Under the pieces are notes generated by a model. The model had not been told where the DNA came from and did no database searches. It saw nothing but the letters and a program-made list of their open reading frames with translations. A stretch of DNA of 45,979 nt from CAZEHO01 sp964511945 (lineage in GTDB: Bacteria; Actinomycetota; Acidimicrobiia; Spongiisociales; UBA11373): the NCBI GenBank assembly GCA_964511945.1, contig CAZEHO010000024.1, positions 1 to 45,979 of the forward strand. The letters run 5' to 3'. The translations under genes were made by a program, and so were the position numbers. Shown one piece after another: positions 24,641 through 33,317 of this stretch (its first letter is position 1; each line of letters starts with the position of its first letter).

Positions 24641-24770
24641 TGATGACCGGGGACGTTGTCCCTGGCGGGATGGTGTGATGGGGTGAGCCCTCCAGGCGAG
24701 ACTGTGGGTGTTCAAAGCTCACAGTTCGCAAGGAGGGCTCATGTCCCACGGTAGGTCGCAGCATCGAAAC
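24641..24770 (+). mobile_element. Remnant resembling the 5' end of an IS481-type transposase gene
   Basis: About 130 nt of sequence unlike any other part of the array replaces the promoter, leader and signal-peptide code of copy 4. It contains a strong ribosome site (AAGGAGGG) and an ATG at 24741 that opens MSHGRSQHRNAP. From memory this resembles the N-terminus of actinobacterial IS481-family transposases (MSHGRAQHRNA type). The frame then runs into the substrate-binding gene in the wrong phase. No terminal repeat pair or target duplication is visible, so most of the element is gone. The assignment rests on a short motif. Confidence 0.4.
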
Positions 24771-24772
24771 GC

Positions 24773-26809
24773 GCCGCCTGCGCCGGTGAGAAGGACGCCG
24801 CCACTACGACGACCCCGGTGACCACGGTCGCTCCGACCACCACGGCGGCTTCGAGTACCACAACCACGTCGCCGACGACCACCACAACGGCGGCGGCAAC
24901 CACCACGACGACGGAGCCGGAGCTGGAACCGCACCAAGGGGTGCTGACCCTTGGGCTATTCGGCGGAAACGTGACCACCAACAACTACTGGGCACTCCTC
25001 GGTACGGCGAACTCCATCCAGAACGGGGCCGTTCTCGGGCAATCGCACCCGACGCTGTACACCATCAGCGTCCCCGACTTCCTGCACATCCCGATGCTGG
25101 CGGCCGAGGCGGCTCCCGAACTCGTCCAGGAGGATGGCCGCTGGACCGCCACCGTCCCGCTCCGGGAGGGCTACCTGTGGTCCGACGGAGTCGAGGTGAC
25201 GGCGGCCGACTTCGTTCTCCTTCAATGTCACAAGAGAGTTCGCGCTCGGCGGGAACTGGACGCCGCCGATCTTCCGACCGGACGATCCGGAGACGGGGGA
25301 CGTTGACGAGACGGTCCCCTGGGTCACCAGCGTCGAAGCGCTCGACGACCACACGGTGAAGATCACCTTCACCGACGCTTCGGACGGCCCGCCGGGTCTG
25401 GCGGTCTACCAGAACGGCATCCTGCTCCACCCGATCGTGCCCGAACACTTCTGGGCGCCCGTGGTGGACGGCTGCCGTGGGGAGCCCGAGCCGGCTCTCT
25501 GTCTGTACGCCGCCGACGGCGCCGGTGAGCCATTTGCCGGATCGATGATCTTCGACTCCTGGGAACCGGGCGTCGGCGCTTCCCTCGTGGCCAATCCCGA
25601 CCATTACTACCGGGGCGTCACCTACACGGTGTACGCCAACGGGACCTTCACGCAGACCGACGGAATCCACCAGCTGGATGAGGTCTTCTACGGAGACCCG
25701 ACCGGGCCCATCGTGCCCCAGTACACCGACGGACCGTTCGTCCGTGAGGTCCGCTTCGTCGAGTACCCCTCACCGGAGGCCCACCTCAGGGCATTCCTAC
25801 GGGGTGACATCGATGCCGCCTTCGGGATCGCTTTCGGTGCGGTCGAAGCCGAGATCCAGGAACGACTGGAAACGGAAACGGACATCCGGATGACGGCGAA
25901 CCCGAACTAGTCCTTCCGCTACATGGGACTCAACCTGCGCAAGGCTCCGATGAGCGACCCGGCATTCCGCCGGGCGCTTGCGTTGGTGATCGACAAGGAG
26001 TTCCTTGCCGGCGAGGCGCTCGCTTCCGAGGTCATCCCGATGCACTCGCTCATCCCGCTGCAGAACACCACTGGTACACCGACGACGTCAACACCTGGGG
26101 CCGCGGAATGACTGAGCCGGAACGGCTGGAAGCCGCCGTGCAGATGCTCACCGACACCGGCTACACCTGGACCACCAGACCCGCGGCGCTCACCGACGAG
26201 ACGGGCGCCTACACGGGCGAGCTGGTCCCCGGCGAAGGCCTCGCCCATCCCGACGGCACCCCGATGCCCGATCTGGAACTACTCACCCCGACACCCGAAT
26301 ACGACCCGCTGATGGCCGCCTTTGCGGTGTCGATCGGACAGGGGGCGGAACGGCTCGGCATCCCCGTGGAACGGGCCGCCACCGACATCGGCACCATCGC
26401 CGACGCCGTCTTCCCCCCGAAAACGCCGGAAGAGGCCCTCGGATGGGACATGTATCTGTTCTACTGGGCGGGCGGCGACCCGTCGCTGCCGTGCACCTCA
26501 CATCAGGCGTTCTTTGATGCCGATCAAGACGCCGTGACCGGCGGCGGATTCAATCTGCCCGGCTACAACGATCCGGAATTCGAGGCGCTCTCGGCCGCGC
26601 ACGATGCGGCAACCTCACTCGAGGACGCTCGAGACATCTGTGCCGGCATGGAGAGGAACATCTCGGAGAACCTGCCGTACATCGTGCTCTTCCGGACACC
26701 GCTCACCGATGCCTGGCGCACCAGCATTGGATTCCCGATCACCGAGGTGCTGGGCGGGTTCGGAGGGTTCCCCAACGGGTGGGTCGGTCAGGTGAAACTG
26801 AACCGGTGA
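24773..26809 (+). pseudogene. Decayed family 5 substrate-binding protein gene, array copy 4
   Basis: The sequence aligns with the neighbours over the whole mature protein but cannot be read through. Recognisable code starts at AACAGEKDAATTTT, just at the lipobox cysteine; the signal peptide and any in-frame start codon are missing. A one-base loss near 25214-25220 breaks DFVFSFNV. The frame then resumes as NWTPP and runs to a TAG at 25908-25910, where paralogs have Glu in NPNEAFRY. A second one-base loss at about 26068-26071 interrupts QNT-x-WYTDDVNTWG. After that the C-terminal 230 codons are intact, ending NGWVGQVKLNR. Its closest relative is copy 2. The three lesions and the replaced 5' end argue for real decay rather than a single read error. 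Confidence 0.88.
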
Positions 26810-26814
26810 TGGCG

Positions 26815-26862
26815 TAGCCTTTCCTGTGGGAGATCCTGGGGGCGCTGGGAACTGGGTGTGTC
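26815..26862 (+). promoter_or_regulatory. Conserved promoter/leader with G-quadruplex motif, copy 5
   Basis: A TAGCCT box (26815-26820), then G tracts over 26828-26856: GGG-AGATCCT-GGGGG-CGCT-GGG-AACT-GGG. The last tract again ends 6 nt before the ATG. Confidence 0.6.
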
Positions 26863-28959
26863 ATGCGTCGCCGGCAACCCTTCGGCATTCCGATCCTGCT
26901 CGTCGTCCTGGCACTGATCGCCGCCGCCTGCGGCAGTGAAGACGAGTCCGCCACAACTACCGCGCCGGTCACAACCGCCACACCGGCAACAACGACGGCT
27001 CCGGCCACGACCACAACGACGACGGTTCTGGCTACCACCACGACCACCACGGCGACCACCACCACAACCACCGTGCCTCTGTTCGAGCCGCTCTCTGGTG
27101 TGTTCACTGCGGCGATCGTCGAACCGCTGATCACCACCAATCCCTGGGTGGAGTGGGGAGGGGCCGATGCCTTCGCGCTGGCACACTCGACCGAGACTTA
27201 CCTCTACAGCATCAGTGTCCCCGACTTCCTTCAGGTACCGGTCCTGGCCGCCGAGGCACCCCCGGATCTGGTCCGAGAGGGGGATCGCTGGACGGCCACC
27301 ATTGCGCTCCGGACGGGATTCCTGTGGTCCGACGGCGTCGAGGTCACCGCCGACGATCTCGTGTTCACGTTCGAGCTGGGACTCGAGCTGGGGTGGGATT
27401 GGGTAAACCCGATCCGGCAACCAGACGACCCGGCGACGGAGGAGAACGAGCAGGTCCGCTGGGTCGAGACGGTAGAAGCGCCCGACACCCACACCGCGAA
27501 GATCTCATTCGCACCCTCGGAGGAGCCGCCGGGTAGGAGTGCGTACCAGAACGGGATCCTCTTCCATCCCATCCTGCCGGCTCACTTCTGGGGTCCGATC
27601 GACGAAGCATGCGAGAGGGAGCCCGACCCGGCGGCCTGCCGATTCGCCGCCGATGGAGTCGGCCAGCCCTCCGCCGGTCCGCTCGTCCTGCACGAATGGG
27701 CGCCGGGCGGCGCCACGCTGGTCGCCAACCCGAACTATTACTACCGGGGAGTCACCTACACGGTCTACGACAATCTGGTCTACACCCAGACCGGTGGGGC
27801 TCACGACCTCGATGAGATCTACTTCGGGGAGCCGGCCGGCAACATCGTCTCCCAATGGACCGACGGGCCCTTCGTCGAAGAGGTCCGCCTCATCGAGTAC
27901 GGACCCGGAGATCGGTTCACATCCCACGACGCGGCCTTTGAGGCGTTCATTCGGGGCGACGTCGACTACGTCCTCTCGACGATGGCGCCCGGCACCGTAT
28001 CGGCACAGGTTCGGGAGGGGGTACTCGCCCTGCCCGATGTCGAAACCTCCATCACCCCGAGCGGCCTCTTCCACTACTTCGCCTTCAACGTGCGCAGGGC
28101 ACCGATGAACGACGTCGCGTTCCGGCAGGCGTTCGCATACCTCTTCGACAAGGAGTTCCTCACCGACAGCGTGGGTCAAACGGCAATCCCGATCTACTCC
28201 CTCGTTCCCAAGTACTACACGGCATGGCATACCGACGACGTCAACCGGTGGGGCTTCGGGATGTCGGCGGGAGCACGGCTCGAGGCGGCGGTGCAAGTCC
28301 TGGCCGATGCCGGCTACACCTGGGCTACCCGGCCCGAAGTAGTGCGCGATGAAGACGGCAATGAGACCGGCGAGTTCGTCAACGGCGAAGGCCTCACCCA
28401 ACCGGACGGGACGCCGGTGCCGGTCATCGCCGCTCAGATTCCCGGGGGCAGCCCGGACCCGCTCCGAGAGGCCGTCGGGATTTGGCTGGTGCGATGGGGT
28501 GAGCGACTCGGGATCACGATCGAGTGGAGTACGCCACCGCCGCCTGAACTGCTCGCCCGGGTGTTCCCTCCCGAAGCGGACGGCACCGGCTGGGACATCT
28601 ACGGCTGGGGATGGGGAGTCGGCGACCCGACGGCTCCGTGCACCTCACACCAGGCCTTCTTCGGGGCCGACCAGGACGCCGCCCTTTTGGGCGGGTTCAA
28701 CACCCCGGGGTACAACAACCCAGAGTTCGAGGTGCTCTCCGATCAGCTCGACGCCGCCGCAACGATCGAAGAGGCGCGGGAGATCTGTCAGGCAATGGAG
28801 CGGCACATCGCCGAGAACCTCCCCTATCTCGTTCTCTGGGCGATCCCGGGTTTGCACGCCTGGCGCGACCACATCGAGTTCCCGATCACCGACCTGCTCG
28901 ATGGGATCAACACACACCCGGCCGGCTGGCTTGGTCAGGTGAAGGTGGGTGCGTCATGA
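26863..28959 (+). CDS. ABC-type family 5 substrate-binding lipoprotein, array copy 5
   Basis: A 698-residue paralog. MRRRQPFGIPILLVVLALIA ends in the lipobox cysteine C23 (IAAAC). The linker is extremely Thr-rich, with long runs of ACC/ACG codons, before PLFEPLSGVFTAAIVEPL. It differs from the others in the hinge region (GPGDRFTSHDAAFEAFIRGD, a short insertion) and near the end (GWGWGVGDPTAPCTSHQAFF, where others have GGDPSLPC). Like copy 3 it has the GIPIL signal peptide and GADQDA segments. The stop codon overlaps the start of copy 6 (ATGA), so those two are translationally coupled. Ligand and transporter partner unknown. Confidence 0.93.
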   Translation: MRRRQPFGIPILLVVLALIAAACGSEDESATTTAPVTTATPATTTAPATTTTTTVLATTTTTTATTTTTTVPLFEPLSGVFTAAIVEPLITTNPWVEWGGADAFALAHSTETYLYSISVPDFLQVPVLAAEAPPDLVREGDRWTATIALRTGFLWSDGVEVTADDLVFTFELGLELGWDWVNPIRQPDDPATEENEQVRWVETVEAPDTHTAKISFAPSEEPPGRSAYQNGILFHPILPAHFWGPIDEACEREPDPAACRFAADGVGQPSAGPLVLHEWAPGGATLVANPNYYYRGVTYTVYDNLVYTQTGGAHDLDEIYFGEPAGNIVSQWTDGPFVEEVRLIEYGPGDRFTSHDAAFEAFIRGDVDYVLSTMAPGTVSAQVREGVLALPDVETSITPSGLFHYFAFNVRRAPMNDVAFRQAFAYLFDKEFLTDSVGQTAIPIYSLVPKYYTAWHTDDVNRWGFGMSAGARLEAAVQVLADAGYTWATRPEVVRDEDGNETGEFVNGEGLTQPDGTPVPVIAAQIPGGSPDPLREAVGIWLVRWGERLGITIEWSTPPPPELLARVFPPEADGTGWDIYGWGWGVGDPTAPCTSHQAFFGADQDAALLGGFNTPGYNNPEFEVLSDQLDAAATIEEAREICQAMERHIAENLPYLVLWAIPGLHAWRDHIEFPITDLLDGINTHPAGWLGQVKVGAS

Positions 28960-31046
28960 GTCTCCGCCATCGCTTCGGCCCTCCGATCCTGTTCGTCGTC
29001 CTCGCCCTGATCGCAGCCGCGTGTGCCAGTGAGGACGAGACCGCTACCACCACAGCGCCCGTGACCGCCGTTGCGCCGGTCACGACCACCACCACCGTCT
29101 CAGCGACGACCAGCACCACGCCCCCTCCCACGACCACGGTTCCCGCGACGACATCCACCACGATCCCGCCGCATGAGCCCATCGGAGGCACCGTCACGGC
29201 CGGGCTGGCCGGTGAGATCACGACCGACAATTACTGGGCCTACCTCGGGAGTCAGGCGGTCGGCTACACGGGATATCTGCTGGGGAACTCGCAGCCATCG
29301 CTGTACACCATTTCGGTGCCGGATTTCCTCCACATCCCTGTGCTGGCAACCGGGCCGGCCCCCGACTTGCAGCGCGAGGGCGAGAGCTGGACTGCCACGA
29401 TCCCGATCAGGAACGGATATCTCTGGTCCGACGGGACGGAGGTGACGGCGAACGACTTCGTGTTCAGCGTGAACGTGAATGGGGAGTTCGACCTCCCCTT
29501 CAACTGGATCAGCAATCACCCGTTCAAGAACTTCAACAACCCCGAGACCGACGCCGACGAGTCGCTCCGCTGGGCGGAGCGCGTTGAGGCGCTTGATCCC
29601 CACACGGTGAAGATCACGTTCGCCCCATCAGAGGAGCCTCCCGGGCTTGTCGTCTACCAGAACGGGATCCTGTTCCACGCAATCCTCTCGGAGCGGTTCT
29701 GGTCCCCGATCGTGGATGGGTGTCGAATCGAACCCGACCCGACTGCCTGCCTCTTCGAGGCAGACGCCGGCGGACAACCCTCCGCCGGGGCGCTAACCGT
29801 CGAATCCTGGACGCCGGGTGTCGACGCGACGCTGATCGCCAACCCCAACCACTACTACCGGGGGGTGACATACGCGGTTTACGACAACCTGGTGTTCACC
29901 CAAACCGGCGGTGCTCACGAGCTCGATGAGACCTTCAACGGAGAACCGGGCGGCCAGATCCTCAGCCGATACACGGACGGCCCGTTCGTCGAGCAGATCC
30001 GACTGATCGAGTACGGCTCGGAGGAGGCTGCCTACCACGCCTTCCTGCGCGGTGAGGTCGATTTGGTTCTCAACATCACCGGCGTTCCGGGCGATCAGCG
30101 GCAGCGGCTCGAGAACGAACCCGGTGTCGAAACCACGGTGAACCCGCACGAAGGCTTCGGCTTTCTCGCCATCAATCTCAGACGAGGGCCGATGAACGAC
30201 CTGGCGTTCCGCCAAGCAATGGCGCACATCATCGATATCGAGGCGATCCTGGCGGCAGTGCCGCCGGGAACCGCGCTGCCCACCTCCACCGTGATCCCCA
30301 GCCAGAATACGGCATGGCATACGCCGGAAACGAACACCTGGGGACGGGGGATCTTCCCGGGAGCAGGGCTCGACGCAGCCGTCGCTGCGCTGGCGGATGC
30401 GGGATACACCTGGGAGACGGCTCCGGTGGCCCTCCAAGATGATGACGGCACCTACACCGAGGAGTACATCTCCGGCACGGGCCTGACCCAACCGAACGGG
30501 TCACCCATGCCGGTCGTCGGCCTGATCATTCCTGCACTGGTACCGGCCGCGTTGCGTGAGGAAGCGGCACGGTTCATCGTCGAGGCTGCCGCCCGGCTCG
30601 GGATCGTCATCGACTATGAACCGGTGGAGATCCCGGACTGGCGGGCCCGGGTGTTCCGCCTCGACCCGGAGGCTCCCGATTGGGACCTGTACATCTCCGG
30701 TTGGGCCGGCGGCGACCCGTCGCTCCCATGCACCTCACACCAGGCATTCTTCGGAGCGGCGCAGGACACGGTGCTCTTCGGTGGCTTCAACACACCGGGG
30801 TACAACAACGAGGAGTTCGAGGCACTCTCGGCGGCGTTTGATGTGGCAACCAGCGTGGACGAGGCCCGTGAGTTGTGCCACGCGATGGAGGTCAACATCT
30901 CGGAGAACCTTCCGTACGTGGTCCTGTTCGCGCTCCCGCTCGTCGACGCATGGCGAACAACGGTCGAGTTCCCGATCATCGAGGTGCTCGGTGGGATCGG
31001 CGGGTATCCCAACGGCTGGCTGGGTCAGGTGAAGGTACGCAACTGA
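28956..31046 (+). CDS. ABC-type family 5 substrate-binding lipoprotein, array copy 6
   Basis: A 696-residue paralog, the last of the array. MSLRHRFGPPILFVVLALIA leads to lipobox cysteine C23 (IAAAC). A Thr/Pro linker follows, then HEPIGGTVTAGLAGEITTDN. Shared motifs include YYYRGVTYAVYDNLVFTQTG, EQIRLIEYGSEEAAYHAFLR, GGDPSLPCTSHQAFFGAAQD and GYNNEEFEALSAAFDVA. It has no promoter box or G-tract leader of its own; the ATG overlaps the TGA of copy 5, so it depends on that transcript. The frame is open far upstream inside copy 5, but homology starts here. The gene ends 3 nt from the convergent Cys-motif gene. Function as for the other copies: capture of an unknown solute at the outer face of the membrane. 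Confidence 0.93.
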   Translation: MSLRHRFGPPILFVVLALIAAACASEDETATTTAPVTAVAPVTTTTTVSATTSTTPPPTTTVPATTSTTIPPHEPIGGTVTAGLAGEITTDNYWAYLGSQAVGYTGYLLGNSQPSLYTISVPDFLHIPVLATGPAPDLQREGESWTATIPIRNGYLWSDGTEVTANDFVFSVNVNGEFDLPFNWISNHPFKNFNNPETDADESLRWAERVEALDPHTVKITFAPSEEPPGLVVYQNGILFHAILSERFWSPIVDGCRIEPDPTACLFEADAGGQPSAGALTVESWTPGVDATLIANPNHYYRGVTYAVYDNLVFTQTGGAHELDETFNGEPGGQILSRYTDGPFVEQIRLIEYGSEEAAYHAFLRGEVDLVLNITGVPGDQRQRLENEPGVETTVNPHEGFGFLAINLRRGPMNDLAFRQAMAHIIDIEAILAAVPPGTALPTSTVIPSQNTAWHTPETNTWGRGIFPGAGLDAAVAALADAGYTWETAPVALQDDDGTYTEEYISGTGLTQPNGSPMPVVGLIIPALVPAALREEAARFIVEAAARLGIVIDYEPVEIPDWRARVFRLDPEAPDWDLYISGWAGGDPSLPCTSHQAFFGAAQDTVLFGGFNTPGYNNEEFEALSAAFDVATSVDEARELCHAMEVNISENLPYVVLFALPLVDAWRTTVEFPIIEVLGGIGGYPNGWLGQVKVRN

Positions 31047-31049
31047 TCT

Positions 31050-32039
31050 CTACCCGGCCGGAACGACCTCGTCGGGGAGCCTGATCGCAAACCGGCACCT
31101 GTCGTCGCCGGCCAGCACCGATTCGACGACCTCGGCCGTCAGCTTCTCGCCGAGCACGGCCTCCCAGAACCGCTTGTGGAACCCCGAACTGCAGGCACAG
31201 AACTCCGCCGGAACGTCGACGGCGTCGCCGTTGAGCGACAGCTTCACCCACGGGCAATGGCAGTACAGACGCCGCCGTGCCTCAGCATCGGTTTCCTCGA
31301 TCCAGGCTGCGGCCTCGTGCGGGATCTTCACCTCGTGGATGATGTTGCCTTCGCGCCGGCCGGTGTTCATCTCGGGTGTGGCCTTGACCAGCTCGATCAC
31401 CGCGTCGTCAATGGGCTGTGAGAAGAAGAGGGCTTCACTGTCCCGGCACGATTCCAGGGTCTCGATGAAGGCGCTGCGGCGCCACTCGAGAAATGTATCG
31501 AGATCGGCCGATTGCTCGTACGCCTCGCGAGCTTCGGCGTACCACGAATCCTCCAGGTCCCGTAGGCAATCCTTGAGCAGCGCCTGGACCGCGTCCGGCT
31601 CGAGCCCATTCGCCAGCCGGTCCATGACCGCCTCGGTGACCGCCGGGAGCTCATCAACGGGGGTTCCCAGCGGCGGCAGGGTCACATCGCCCAAGAGACG
31701 CTCGGCGGTCTCCTCACCGAACTCCTGCTTCACCCGCTCCACCAAATTGGGAAGCGCTTCGGCACCGTCGATAGACCCGATGATCTCGACGGCTACCGAA
31801 CCAGCACCGCGGTGATGGGCGAACCGGGCGAGCGCCAGGAAGTTGCCGAAGTCGTTCTCACCCTCCTCGATGAGGATCCGGGTGAAGGCGCGGATGTCGG
31901 CCACCGATGAGTCCGCAGGGGTCCGATCGCGATGCGCGACGAACCGCTCGTAGCGGCCGGCGATGTCGATCGACCGCTCGATCGTGGCCGCATCACAGCC
32001 GCGTTCCCCGAGCATCGTGCGGAAGCCGTCCAGATCCAT
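31050..32039 (-). CDS. Uncharacterised Cys-motif protein (DUF6144 / ATC-hydrolase-like)
   Basis: A 329-residue soluble protein without a signal peptide. The N-terminal 220 residues are helical and acidic, with an arrangement like a phage-integrase SAM-like start (MDLDGFRTMLGERGCDAATI). The C-terminal 110 residues carry a cysteine pattern: CHCPWVK, then FCACSSGFHKRFWEAVLGE, then DDRCRFAIRLP. That pattern is typical, from memory, of the DUF6144 and aminothiazoline-hydrolase-like group; it may bind a metal or a cluster. The exact family name is uncertain. The ATG at 32039 is supported by GGAGGA; a 33-codon open extension upstream lacks a site. A TAGCTT box lies at 32068-32073 (minus strand). The gene ends 3 nt from the end of the binding-protein array. 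It may share control with the GGDEF gene upstream. Confidence 0.6.
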   Translation of the reverse strand: MDLDGFRTMLGERGCDAATIERSIDIAGRYERFVAHRDRTPADSSVADIRAFTRILIEEGENDFGNFLALARFAHHRGAGSVAVEIIGSIDGAEALPNLVERVKQEFGEETAERLLGDVTLPPLGTPVDELPAVTEAVMDRLANGLEPDAVQALLKDCLRDLEDSWYAEAREAYEQSADLDTFLEWRRSAFIETLESCRDSEALFFSQPIDDAVIELVKATPEMNTGRREGNIIHEVKIPHEAAAWIEETDAEARRRLYCHCPWVKLSLNGDAVDVPAEFCACSSGFHKRFWEAVLGEKLTAEVVESVLAGDDRCRFAIRLPDEVVPAG

Positions 32040-32137
32040 CACCGTCCTCCAGGGGCCTAACGAAACCAAGCTACCGATGGAGTCGGAGAATTCAGCCCGG
32101 CACGGGTCCCGTTCTGCCGGGACGACCGGCCCAATCA

Positions 32138-33187
32138 CTACCCGGCGTCGACCTCGACGCAGTTGCGGCCGCGCCCCTTGGCCGCATACAGGGCCTTGTC
32201 CGCGGCCGCCAGCAGATCGGCAGGATCTACCCCACCGTCAGCTGCAGCCACGCCGGCGCTCACCGTGATCTGGCGGCGGGACCACCCAGATCGTTCGACC
32301 GCCCTGCGAAGGCGCTCGGCGAGAACGTATCCACCTTCGGCATCCGTGCTCGGCAGCACCAGCGCGAACTCATCGCCGCCGATCCGGGCCACGAAGTCGG
32401 CCGAGCGGATTCGATCGGCGAACACGCCGGCGACCCTCTCGAGCACTTCGTCACCGGCCGGATGTCCGAAGTCGTCGTTGAACGGCTTGAACTCGTCGAC
32501 ATCGAGCAGCACCAGCGCAATCGGGCCACCCTCGAAGGCGGCGCGGCGGATGTCCTCATCTAGCCGGTCGAGGAACGCCCGGCGGTTGCGCAGACCGGTC
32601 AGTGGATCGGTCACACTGCGCTCGGAGATCTCGGCCAGGTTCTGCTCGAGCCGCAGCTGGTAGTCCTCGAGCCACCGCTCGTAACGATCACGCTCGGTAA
32701 CTGCATGCTCCAACCGCCCGACGATGTCCCGCAGCTCGATATGGGCTGCGAGGAGCCTGCCGAGGGCTTCGAGCGCCTCCGCCTGCTCATTCCCGAGCTG
32801 CTTGGGCTCCGGACTCATCGCAGTCAGGAACCCCAATCTGCTGCCGTCGTGCCCGGTGAGCGCGACCGACACCAGGAATCTGATGCGAGGACCGTCGGCC
32901 ACCAGCGGGTGATCCCGCAGCCACAGGTCACCCTGGGCGTCATCGACAACCAGCAGACCCCGCGGAGCATCCAGGATGCGATCGGCCAGCCCCAACCCGA
33001 ATGTGTCGGGTGCCGGATCGAACCCGGTCGCCGCCGCTACCAGACCGGGGTCTCCGGTCATGACGACGGCAGCATACGGGGCTTCACAGATCTCGGTTGC
33101 CAGCCGCGTTGCGTCGCCGATCACATCGACTTGACCGCGCTCGGTGGCGGCTCCGTCGTCTGGGGAGGGTCCCGGGACGGCGTGCAT
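32138..33187 (-). CDS. diguanylate cyclase with GAF-like sensor
   Basis: A 349-residue cytoplasmic protein. Residues 25-150 form a GAF-like sensor domain, 155-190 a coiled linker and 190-349 a GGDEF domain that makes cyclic di-GMP. The active site reads IGGDEF (270-274 for GGDEF). The inhibitory I-site R261-x-x-D264 stands exactly five residues upstream, so product feedback should be intact. LTGLRNRRAF and DVDEFKPFND are typical. The ATG at 33187 is joined to a tiny upstream frame (MRRTLTPDP, 33187-33216) whose stop overlaps it as TAATG, which suggests coupled reinitiation. It is divergent from the large lipoprotein gene. No EAL or PilZ partner is visible in the window. Confidence 0.93.
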   Translation of the reverse strand: MHAVPGPSPDDGAATERGQVDVIGDATRLATEICEAPYAAVVMTGDPGLVAAATGFDPAPDTFGLGLADRILDAPRGLLVVDDAQGDLWLRDHPLVADGPRIRFLVSVALTGHDGSRLGFLTAMSPEPKQLGNEQAEALEALGRLLAAHIELRDIVGRLEHAVTERDRYERWLEDYQLRLEQNLAEISERSVTDPLTGLRNRRAFLDRLDEDIRRAAFEGGPIALVLLDVDEFKPFNDDFGHPAGDEVLERVAGVFADRIRSADFVARIGGDEFALVLPSTDAEGGYVLAERLRRAVERSGWSRRQITVSAGVAAADGGVDPADLLAAADKALYAAKGRGRNCVEVDAG

Positions 33188-33216
33188 TAGGGGTCGGGTG
33201 TCAGCGTGCGGCGCAT
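33187..33216 (-). other. Possible 9-codon upstream frame before the GGDEF gene
   Basis: ATG at 33216 opens MRRTLTPDP followed by TAA. The stop overlaps the GGDEF start as TAATG. A TAGAGG box sits 4 nt before this ATG. It may act as a leader peptide for reinitiation; with only nine codons the evidence is weak. Confidence 0.3.
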
Positions 33217-33286
33217 TGACCCTCTATCGGCAGAACAAGGGGTGTGTCTGTAATTCGAGATGACCCTGGTTTTCGCGAGGTCGCGG

Positions 33287-33292
33287 TAGCCT
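33287..33292 (+). promoter_or_regulatory. -10 box TAGCCT of the large lipoprotein gene
   Basis: TAGCCT 25 nt before the GTG start, with AGGAGAAGG in between. It forms a divergent promoter region with the GGDEF gene. Confidence 0.4.
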
Positions 33293-33317
33293 CCGCCGAC
33301 GGCTCCAGGAGAAGGAC

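Larger units (their letters stand above)
18206..31046 (+). repeat. Tandem array of six paralogous substrate-binding protein genes
   Basis: Six head-to-tail copies of a gene of about 2.1 kb (five intact, one decayed), spaced by 53-62 nt or overlapping. All intact copies keep the lipobox cysteine at residue 23 and a Thr-rich linker. Signal-peptide types alternate (GRPGYRLL type in copies 1 and 2; GFGIPIL or similar in 3, 5 and 6), and copies 2 and 4 are the closest pair in the mature protein. No ABC permease or ATPase gene is found beside them. Confidence 0.9.

Noticed and set aside
24641..24770. A complete insertion sequence in copy 4
   Set aside because: Only about 130 nt are present with no terminal repeats and no transposase domain, so at most a remnant.
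18290..29170. Regular ACC/ACG repeats as a CRISPR or satellite array
   Set aside because: They lie in frame after each lipobox, encode Thr/Pro/Ala linkers and have no spacer structure.
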